A program made the translations under genes and the position numbers. This document shows, one piece after another, positions 13,601-25,200 of a stretch of 64,000 nucleotides of DNA. Source of the DNA: Echiichthys vipera (lineage: Eukaryota; Chordata; Actinopteri; Perciformes; Trachinidae); contig OY829646.1 in assembly GCA_963691815.1 (NCBI GenBank), forward strand, positions 2,790,001-2,854,000. The letters are read 5' to 3'. Below the pieces are notes generated by a model. It ran no database searches. It saw nothing but the letters and a program-made list of their open reading frames with translations, and was not told the origin of the DNA. How positions within the stretch are numbered: position 1 is the first letter of the stretch; each line of letters starts with the position of its first letter.

Positions 13601-15295
13601 ACATAGTGGCCAAACAGTTGAATTGCAACTATAACTGATCTATTCATCCTGATAACATTTGGAAAGTCCAGAACAGTCCCACAATTAAATCATTTAATCC
13701 CCCTTCAAGTTAGCTAAAGCAGTAAAACCAGAACTATCCAGTTTGGCTGGGGGAAGCGTGCCCGCTCTATGGGCCACACAATGCTGAATTAGTGCGGATC
13801 ATCATTATTTTTTTAGATGCTGTAGTTGAACTTTTTGCATTCGTGCGCCACTGGCCAACTTTCATAGGAATGAACGGGGCTCCGCCTCAAATGCTGAACC
13901 TAGCTTTCTTTAAACATCCAAGGTAGAAACATCTGAAGGATTCATTGTAGAGATTACAGGGAGTCAAAGGGCCTTAAAGAGGGGGTAACAGAGAGAGACA
14001 CCACACTGGGAAAAGAAGAGGCACTTTGCTAGAAGGTGTGGACTAACATGAGATCACTTTGTCAAAGCTGTGATGATGAGGAGGATGGCTGTCCAAACAT
14101 CGACAGGCGGACATCGATTTCATTTTGGAGGTAAGAGACAGTACTGTTAGTAATCACAGTAAACTACACAATTGTACAAATGCAATGTTAGTATGTTGGT
14201 TTTTCTGAGCGTTGCCAGCAGACTACTGTTTATTCACAGATTTTCTTTTTTTTACTCTCTCTGGTGTTTCAGACAATACTGCAACAAACAAAGTGGTGAG
14301 CATTAACCTCTGTGAATGCTTGTGGCTAAAATCTATCTGCTGGGGCCCATGCAACAGTGTCCCATGTAACTGCAAAGCTTAATTGTATCACCACAAACCA
14401 ACAAAATTGCTGAAAAAGAGAACCTGCTCCTTAAGGGCCCCTTGATGCATTGGGCCCTAGGGCGGTTGCCTGCTTTATTGAGCCAGGCTATGAGAAATAC
14501 CTTAAACAATAAGCAGTTGTCCTTTTCTGCCTGCTTTTTCAGTCTTGTAAAACAGCTAAATCATACTGCATATTTTGTGTACCAAGAGGATGAAAAAGGC
14601 AAAAAAAAATTTTTTTAATGATACATTAAAGTTTTTGATGTAAACAGTAGCTTTTTTCTGTCACTCACTTGTAGTTAGAATTGCAAGTCTCCAATGGAAA
14701 TAACTATGAGAGGCACTAACAGGGGCTAATAATCCTAACAACACACACAACATGAGTATGTTGGTTTTCCCACAAAAACCACTTAATCACTTGGATGTTG
14801 GTCTAGAGAGAATACAAGATAATAAAAGGAGCTCTAAATCTTTAGGAGCGCAGATCATTCAAAGTAAACAAATTCAGAAAAAAGGTCCTTTATTTTCCAG
14901 TTGCTCATTTCCATGTTTGAAACCAATGGACAAACAATTGGCCACTCAAACCCAAATTAGACAGCAATACATGTGAGTGCTGCATGTTTATTGTTTAGGC
15001 ATTGTTAACTTTAACAACACTTTGGAAACACTCAAGCCATTAAGGGATCTTGGGATCACAAGTGGGGAGAAAGGTTTCCTGTTTTCCTCTCACAATGACT
15101 CATGCTGTGTGCGTGTGCCAGCAGTACTTTCAGTAATTACACAACGTCCTTCAGTATAAATTTCACTTTTATGATATAATCTCCCATGTCAAATAACAGC
15201 AGTTTTGTTCCTTTGTTGCCAAAGCAACATTAGAGGTTATAGGCCTATGCTCAAAGATTAAAATGGAATGGCTGTATTCTGTCATGATGTCGACG

Positions 15296-15376
<81 letters not shown>

Positions 15377-16156
15377 TCTATCACAAAGTGCAACACAATA
15401 CAGTGAAACACCAAACACTGCCCCACCCTGAATCTGATGAAGTTATTAAGAAGGGGAAAAAAACATATATTCAGTGTGTGAAAGTAAATCCAAGCAGCAC
15501 AGGACTGGAGCTGTGTGTTCCTGTAAGAATGGCCCTGAAGGGATTAGCAGAGAGGGGGTCTTGTTTAGGGAGAGCAAAGAGGAAGATAAGGTTTCTTACC
15601 AGAGTTACATTTCATCCTCACATCCAGACAGTGTTTTTAAATTGAGTGCTGCCGCCTCACTAGAACTACACATTTATGATCAGGGCCTTTCTGGGAAGTT
15701 CAGTTCAGTCTTCACTGGTTCCAATTAAAGCTGAATATAGTTTCTAAGCAAGACATATTAGCAGTGTAAATGATAGAGCCATTCACTGCTGTAACGTTTA
15801 AAGGGTCTGATGCATTAAAGGAGCAAAAAAAAGCAATAAGCATATGCTCCGAGCTGTATTACTGTACTGTATCTAGTCCTCATAAATCCATGGTCCAGTA
15901 TAAAAATAGGTCTGAATCTAGTTTAGCCTGGCTCAGCTCAAAAGTGGACCAAGGGGAAACTAGGATGACAGAGGAATTGTTTCTCATTGCCTCCCTTTTT
16001 GAATCTTCCACTTCTATGGTTAAAGTTTGGTTTGGTTTAGGCAAATAAAACTACTTGGTTCAAATCGAAACACTGGTGATAGGAAACAAGACGTGAACAG
16101 CTGCCTCCACTGAGTCACCACCAAGTTGAAGATGTCCAGACTAATATATGATATTA

Positions 16157-16202
<46 letters not shown>

Positions 16203-19200
16203 TATATGGATGTAGTGGAGATAATATGTGTATTTTTTGGTGAAACATGGATGCTTCACACATCTTTCATCATTGCCCCATTGTTTCAAGATTATTGTCA
16301 TAAGTTCAGTATCTGACCAAATATCGCTCCTTCTGTACCTGAATTATGAAACATTATGATGTCACAGTGAAGTTGACCTTCACTTCACAAGAATGGGATG
16401 AACAGACAGATGGCAGGATGGATGGCAACGACACGTTGTGTAGTAATGGGCAGATTTTTAGACGAAGGGAGCCCAAAAAGAGCAGTAAGGGAATTTGGTT
16501 CCAAATTTGTGTTAAGAGCCTGTTGGAGGGTTTGAAATATATCAGACCAAAATTCAGCAAGCTTAGGATGAGTCCAGAATATATGTGCGTGGTCAGCTGG
16601 GGACAGCTTACAGCGGTTACAAGCATCACTGTGTCTAAGGTACATATAGCCAATTTAGCGTTGGTGAAATGGGCTCTATGAAGCACCTTCCACTGTAATA
16701 GGCCGTGCCTGGCACAAATCAAGGATGAGTGGACCAGTTTCAGAATGTCCCTCCACTGGTCATCAGTAATGTCTACCCCCAAATCCTTTTCCCATGCATT
16801 TTTAGGTGAGGCAGTGGGGACTGGGCTCAGAAGAGCAATCTTATTTGAGATAAGATGCAAGCTCTATTTGAGCACAAGGAGGGGCTATTTGAGTGTGAGG
16901 GTAGAGTTTGAAGCAAAGTGACAAATCTGAACGTGAAATCAGTAAAATTTGTGCTAAAACTGAAAGACCACACTCTTGAATAAAGATAGTAAAATAACTC
17001 CATAGCTGCTCAGCAGGGCATACAGCAAAAATAATTCTCCATTTGTGCTGCAGCTTTTTCAATTTAATGGTTCAAAAGGATTTCAAAGAGTATCATGTCA
17101 TGATCAGGACATTTTCTTCATACTTAGAGCTGTTTCTTTGGGATTGGATGTGTATGGCAAAAGGTCAATCTGGGCTGTGTTTCATGTGACCAAGACTGTG
17201 CTCCTAAGGGCCTGGATTATTGTAACATGAAATTGATGTCCATATTTTGTGACATACATTTTTACCCAACCGTCAGAGCAAACCTTTAACTCTGACGCCG
17301 TACTTACAACACATGTATGATGATTATTATCCAGATATTCAGTAAGCCAAAGCACTATACCGTAGCTCATAGGCCCGTCAAAAGTTGGCATCACAGCAGT
17401 GTTGGACTCATATCTCTCTTATAAATGAGATATTGTGCAATGTTCTGATTTTGTAAATGCTTATTAAGAACAGACTGTATAACAGCAGAATGGTCAGACA
17501 TCCTGAAGTACCTTTTTACTGGATCTCCTCACACACTCGCACACACACACGCATGCTGTAACAGTATAAACAACAATGTTACGTGTTGTTTTATTTTATT
17601 TACAGTGTGTGTGTGTGTGTGTGTGTGTTTCATTTTCACATCAAGCAAAAGTAATGTGAACGGTAATAAGAATTCCTATTATATGGTATTGCTCATAAAC
17701 TCAAACCAGATCCCCTCTTGACTTACTGGAATGATAGCTCCACAGACGCCAACAGGCTCGTGTTTGGTTAAACACATGAAGCTTTCATCTGTAAAAAAAA
17801 AAAGAAAGAAAGAGGAAGAAACAGTATAATCAGTTTGCGCCACTGTACTCTGGGTGGTGTATAATTAAGGTCCTGCCAATAGTTATTATTATTTTTTGTT
17901 ATGGTTTAAGGTAAACGGAGGTCATGTATACAGAACCTAGAGAAGAACACCAGGCTTTAACTTGCCTGACTCCTGTTCTCTTACTTTGTTTATTAACATG
18001 ACCATCTTCGTCCCTGAACTATAATCAAGTGTTTATTGTAACCAGGACTTCAGCGTTGATACATCATTATTTTTTAGGCAACAGTAATCTGGTCATGCCC
18101 ATAGAGGTGTCCAATCAGTAAGTACCTTTACGTATCATTCTGCAGTGTATGGACAAACGACTTAACTTGTAACAAAATACTTTCATAAAGGAAGCAGAAA
18201 TGTTGTAAGTGGATTCTTTGAAACAACAAAATAAATCATTTAAATGATTAAACAGCATTAAAATAATTTATAAACTTTTTACACTGTCATGCATACGTTT
18301 CCCTTACATCATTTAGGTTGCATTGTGCTTTTTAATGTGTTTTAATTCAAAGTGCAATATTTCTGTTGTATTGTTACACTGTTTTTAAATGAATCCTTTT
18401 AGAATATCCCCGCACTACTATCACTGGGCCTCAGGCATTGTGTACACACAAACCTGTGTTTAAACTGTTTGTACAAACATTTTTCGCACAAATCCAGGAT
18501 TCATCAATATTTTCTTAACTAAATTTTTCTTAACAAATTACGAAGTGCCTCAGACCATGAGTACAAACAAATTGATAAATACCCGACTGACTTAGAAAAT
18601 GTAAACACATGCCTTTTAACTAAATGCATTACATTTAAACCTGCCTTCATTACAACCATCTACTAATGCATTGGCCAGATGTATTCAATAGCTATGAAAA
18701 TAATGCCCCTTCCATCCTTATTTATTATTGTCATAAATGAAAGTGTCCCAGTCTAAGCTTTCAATGGAATATATGAAAATGTCCACTTTGAAATGTAACA
18801 GTTTTGGATTTTCATTGTACAACTCCAATTCCAATGAAGTTGGGACATTGTGTAAAACGTAAATAAAAACAGAATACAATGATTTTCAAATCCTTTTTAA
18901 CCTATATTCAATTGAATACATTACAAAGAGATTTAATGTTCAAACTGATAAACTTTATTGTTTTTTGCAAATATTCACTGATTTTGAATTTGATGCCTGC
19001 AACACATTCCAAAAACACCTGTTTGGATCATTCCACAGGTGAAGAGGTTCATTGGAAACAGGTGAGTGTCATGATTGGGTAGAAAAGAAGCATCCCTGAA
19101 AGGCTCAGTCATTCACAAGCCAGGATGGAGCGAGGTTCACCACTTTGTGAACAGCTGTGAACAGCTGTGTGAGCTGATGGATTTCATCATCAGATACGGG

Positions 19201-22200
19201 CGGCTGGTGGAACAGTGGTTAGAGTAGTCACCCCATGTAAAGAGGCTGAAGCTCCTCGAGGTGGTGGCGGCAGGTTTGACTCCGACCTGCGGCCTTTTGC
19301 TGCATGCAAGTTCAAAGGCCAGCATGGCATCATGGGTAACTCCCACATCTGTGAAGGCACCATTAATGCTGAAAGGTACACACAGGTTTATATAAACATC
19401 TGCTGCCATCCAAGCAACGTCTTTTTCAGGGGCGTCCCTGCTTATTTCAGCAAGACAATGCCAAGACACATTCTGTACGTGTTCCAACAGCGTGGCTTTG
19501 TAGTAAAAGAGTGCAGGTACTAGACTGGCCTGCAGCAGTCCAGACCTGTCTCCCATTGAAAATGTGTGGAGCATTATGAAGCTCAAAATACGACAACAGA
19601 AACCCTGGACTGTTAAGAAACTGAAGTCGAAGATCAAGCAAGAATGGGAAAGAATTCCGCCTACAAAGCTTCAACAATTAGTGTCCTCAGTTCCCAAACA
19701 CTTATAGAGTGTTGTTCAAAGTTAGGTGATGTAACACAGTGGTAAACATGCCCTGTCCCAGCTTTTTGGAACGTGTTGCAGACATCAAATTCAAAATGAG
19801 TGAATATTTGCAAAAAACAAACAAACAATCTTTATCAGTTTGAACATTAAATATCTTGTCTTTGTAATGTATTCAATTGAATATGTAGGTTGAAAAGGAT
19901 TTACAAATTGAATTCTGATTTTATTTATGTTTAATTTATTAGAATTGGGGTTGTATTTATTTTTTCACCTGAGCCACAGTCTGTATCTCAGCGGAAACAT
20001 TCACCAGCCCGGTTTATTGCAGCCCTTTTTAAATAAATTTTCATCATGGTTTACTCCTGGGCAAAAACTTTAAAAAGTGTGACTTTTCTGGCTTGCACCT
20101 GGGACGCCGTTCTTTTAATTTCTGCAGTTGTGATATTTTTGCTTTAGGGGCCACACATTTCCTTAAAGACAAAAAGATGACAGTATGCTGCTGCAGATAA
20201 CAAGCACACACCTCTTAGACTGATTCTGATCACTGCAAGGTGGTTAGAACAAAACTGACTGGTGTGTATGTGTCATGAATCCATGTGCTCAAAATAAGAA
20301 CAGTTCTAGCGCATTTTGCTGCATGCATGTATCTGAGCTCGGCAGATAACTGGTCAAACCTGGCCTCCCAGTCTGCTCCCTGACCTTCTCAAGTTTCCTG
20401 TGGGATTGATCACAGACTGGGAGACTGCCCTACAGCAGGACTCATCTGTTCCTAGAGTCTCCAAAAGTAGAATGGGAGGCACAGCCTTCAGCTACCAAGC
20501 TCCTCTCCTGTGGAACCAACTCCCAAGTGTTATTCGGAATACAGACACTGTCCCCATATTTAAGAGTAAACTTAAAACTTTCCTTTTTCATAAAGCTTAC
20601 AGCTAGGGCTTACGAGCCCTTAGCTATGTTGTTATTTGTAAGCTGATTTTGTTCTGCTTAATTATGCTGCTATATGCCTAGTCTGCCGGGGGATAATCCT
20701 TTTCCTGATACTCCGAGCTTCTCTTCTCTCTGTTTGTATCATTCATGTCTCATCAATGCATGTTACTAATTCAACTTCTTCCCCGGAGTTGTTTGTGCTT
20801 TGTCATCTCTCAGGTCTCTGCTGATCGTGGTGGTGCCTGCTGCCGTGGTCCTGCATGACGCTTCCTGCTACTATTATAATTTATAACCTTAGCTGTGCTT
20901 GTTTCTACTATTCTGCTGTATTAACTGCCATAACATATAAGTCATATTCACATTACTATAGATATTATTATAGTTACTGGAAGTGTGTCTGTCTCTGTCT
21001 TTGTGTCTGTCTTTGTCTCTCTCTGTCCATCTGTCCGTCTTTTCTCTTTCTCTCTCCTTTTCTTCCTCCCAAAAGAATTGAATCTGCAGCTGCCTTTATC
21101 TTTGAGTCACTGAGTGAGTCCACGTTCAGTCACAGCTTACTGAAGGTTACATTCACTCAAGTCAGTTGGGAAAGTCCTTGTACACGCTGCTGTAAGTGTG
21201 TAACACAGGATTCAGATGGACAGCCTCAGGCCCAGAGGCGATCCTACGATCTGTTGTGGCCCGGGGCAAAAATTCACAGGGTGCCCCTTGAACCAGCATT
21301 CATTACCATTATGTTATAAAAAATCTGACACCAACAAAAAATTGCAAAATGTAAGAAAAAATAATTCAAAATATGACTATAGACATTAAAACACTTGTAA
21401 TTCAAGTATGGCCTGGGGCCCCAAGCTATTGCCTGACTTGCCTGCTGGCAAATGGTGCCTCTGCTCAGGCCTACTGTAGCTCTGCTACAACACTGACACT
21501 TCAGGTTCTACAGTACAGACATAGCCAGGCAGGAATACCCCACTGTGCTGATGGAGCTGTACTGTATAAGGTTTAGTAAGCAGACTAAACAGCAATATTG
21601 GCTATGGATAAGAATAAGAACACAGTAAATGTCATCACAAGTGCGTTGAGTTGTCTTTACAAAAATCATTTTTTACTTGGAGCAAAGCAGGATATACAAC
21701 TATAACTCAATGTGGTACATGATATTTATTACAGAGCTCATTGCTATTTAAATACACTGCACATTCCCATACACTGTTACTTAGTCCTTCAGATTATATG
21801 GCAGCGGATTTAACCTTTGCACAATAAAATGATGATGATTTACTTTTTGCTGTTTGACTTGGAGCAATATTATTGATGATGATGTTGGTATTTCTGGCAT
21901 TGATTTATTAGTAGTTTGACGTCACCTGACTCCTGAATCTTTGCTCTGTTCATAAGCACTGGACTAAACTCTTCTGCATGTATTCCTGATCATTAATAAG
22001 CTTTTGTGAAAACTTAATTTTCTGTCAAATGTAAAATGAAACAGCCGAGCAACCACTTGTTATGTCTACAGTAGTGAGACAACAATTTGACTTCTGGGAA
22101 TGAATGAAGTGGAAAGAGAAAATATTTCTGTCTTATCTCTAGTGGTAATGCAGGTACGTTTGGTTTCAGTTGCCAACATTTCCTTCTGTCATTGTCTCAA

Positions 22201-25200
22201 CCCGTCCACTGAATAAGTTATTATTACAACGGTGCTGACTGGGAATGCAATGTTACATTTGACTGCATTTGTAAGCTCTTATTTTGAAGTTATGAGGGAG
22301 AAACCTGTCCATTATCGTTAAGTATCGTCATCCCATCTTTGTTTCTAATGTTGAAGTAGGCATGCCAGGTACATTTGTTTGGTTTTCAAATGCAATACAC
22401 AGAAAATAGGCAGTACGTTTAGAGCGGAAGAGAAAGTTCTGAGCATTATTAAAGTTTTCAGTACAGAACAGTGCCTTGTCTATCCTGACTCATCCAAAGT
22501 TTACGTTGGCTTCATCTGCATCAGTAGACTGAAGTCTACAGCAGCTCTAGCACTAAATCATGTGTATATTGAATTCTAATCTGCAGTTCAGTTCACCACT
22601 CAGTCTCATCTTGATGGCTGGTAGTGAAACTGCCCCAGTGTAAAAGTGGGGATTATTGGCTGACTGGCTGATTGTTAATCCTCACAGACTGTTACAACTC
22701 ACTGATTACTATCTCAGCCTCTTCCTCTTTGTCCTGCCATGCCCTCTCTCACCACTCTATTGGGATCTAATCAGGAGGAAATGTCAAGTGTGCTTTGTCT
22801 ATCGGCTGTCCTGCAGAGACAGAGAAGATGCAAAGTAGGATCTGACAAGAGGGGGAAGTATTGAGAGGCTGGATGAGATACCACCCACGACTGAGGACAA
22901 TCGTGAGCCACTTGCACTTCCTCTGAGGGCTCATTTCTGTTCTTTTAAAAGCATTCAGATCCCTGTTAGCACTAGCATCACTTTTAAGCGATTGTATTCG
23001 CGTCATTCGCATTTGGTGTGAACGCAACCTAAGCGCCTGCTCCTCCCTAACTGACTGGATTGGACACAACTTTGAATGTAGTTCCTGCTGTTACATTAAC
23101 TTAACAGTCATTTGAAAAAAATACAAATCGATTAATTTGTGGTGGCAGGAATGAATGAACTCAGGAGAAAAGATTACTCAATTATGTGCATGGTCCATTC
23201 ATTTGAGGGCACAATTGAGTAATTCCTGCTCTCAAATGACATGTGAGTTTATCTTGAGTGCATTACAAACTACGTTGTGCACTAGAAACACTCGCTCCTG
23301 TCAACACAAGAGGCAGCATTTAGCTGTGTTTTTCAGTTGTCCAGCTCACGTGCATGTGCCGGAACAGTTATTCTTATGTTTCTGTTTTAAAGGCCACATA
23401 ATGCCTCACATTTCTGCCAAATTTTGCACACATCTTTATTGATAACTGTAGAAATTATGTTTCGAACAAACCAAGTGGTTTTGTTGCCGAAACTTAACAG
23501 CATTAGACAGAACCTCATACATTGCACACATATTTCTACACACAGTATATAAAGTCTTAAGGGTTTATATGTTACTTTGTTGTACTGTATGTCTTGCTGT
23601 CTTTGTGGCTGCATGTAAAAGTTTTCCTCCCCTGGAATGGTCAAACCCTTATTGATACCACAGAGGTATTTCTCACATGTGTCGGCCATGATGGTTTCTT
23701 TTGTCAAATTCCTGACAGTTAGAATAATGACACACACTCACCTACAGGGAGACTCTTGCCATGGATCTTGTCGGCCCAACCTGCATAGTAACGAAGGGTT
23801 TTTATGCTGCCATCCAGGTCAATGAAGAAGGACTGCAGGAAGGGCTTCCCTGTGTCCAGGGTCTCCAGGGTCTAAAGAATAAGGAAAACTAGCATTCAGC
23901 TGAAATCTTGGCAAAGTCAGAGCTACTCTAGGGGGTGTCTAATTTTTTAGTTTGACTTAACAATTGTTGGAAACAAACCTTTTGCTTAGTCAAACTTAAT
24001 TGGAAAACAAAATCAGAATCAGAATCATTTTATTGTCATTGCAACGAAATGTCATCGTAAGAAAGGTACCTAAACCTTCTGTTGTACACTTCTATCACAC
24101 TTCCACTTTGACCTCCTGTACTTAGTGTATTTGAACATGTGTATTTTTCATGCACATTAATTTCAGTTTGACCTCCAAACAATCTAGATATATCTTGTTT
24201 CAAATTGGTCTGATCATCTGACTGCTTGGACTTATAATGTGTTGCAGATCTCATCAATGACTTGGCATATACAATAATGTCATAACTGATTAAATGGTGG
24301 ACAACACTGCAAAAATAAGGGTACATTTGTAATCCTTAAATAAATATTGGTAACCCCTGGTACATTCCAGGCCTCTTCTTGCACAGTGTAGGTTGCCCAT
24401 AAATGTATAGCTGGCCAGCTATAAATGGTTTGATTTCTGTGTTCAACAGCCCTATGGCCTCAGTTGACCTCCCACAGGGCAGGGTTCATAATTAGCACCT
24501 GTTGGCAAAGACTGGTAAAATATGCAAATTAATGCATATCCAAAAATACAATGAGTATCTATTGAGTAGCCGGTCAAATTTGAACATTCACTAGCTATTT
24601 GGCCACCAGGCCTAGCCATCGTTTTTTTCTTCATTTAATTTAAGACGAGTTCAAACTTAAAGTGGGGCGCCTGTGTTGGAAACATAGACAAAGTTTTTAG
24701 CAAAAGTAAATGCAGGGCATAATGTATACAGTATAAATGATTTAGTTTGCTAGTTCAGCGTTGTACATGATGTTGTTGTGATCGCTCGCTGGCTATGGTG
24801 TGGACTTGAAAAGTCTGTCTGCACTGGAGTTAGAGCTTTCTACAGACTGTATGGGCATGCTCTACAGTAAAGGAACATAAAAGTTATATTCCTTGTCCTG
24901 AGTAATCCTTCCTCCTGTATGTGGACATCCAAATACCCTGTGTTAGCCGAGGCTAACAATATGTTAGATCCAGATACAATAATCAAATATTCTGTAATAA
25001 CGGTTACTTCATTTAAGGCCTAACAAAAGCAGCTACTTGTAAGAGGCTGAAATGTGTGGAGGGCTGGTGCAGTGGAATATCAGCCACAGCGGTCCACTGC
25101 AATGAACCGGTACAGTGACTATGCATCTTAAATTTTGTTTACAACTGATTTGCTGACCCACTACTGCTTTAACAAAATAATTTCCAAGTCTGGGATCATT

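Noticed and set aside
15169..15645. Open frames made of Cys-Val or Thr-His repeats
   Set aside because: Translation of the (TG)39 microsatellite, not a protein.
17063..17500. Minus-strand frame MMPTFDGPMSYGIVLW...
   Set aside because: A short open frame of about 70 codons with no recognised domain; not called.
22870..23069. Possible Harbinger-type end (gcgtcattcgcatttggtgtgaacgc)
   Set aside because: Resembles text seen near 47960, but no matching second end or target duplication was found.
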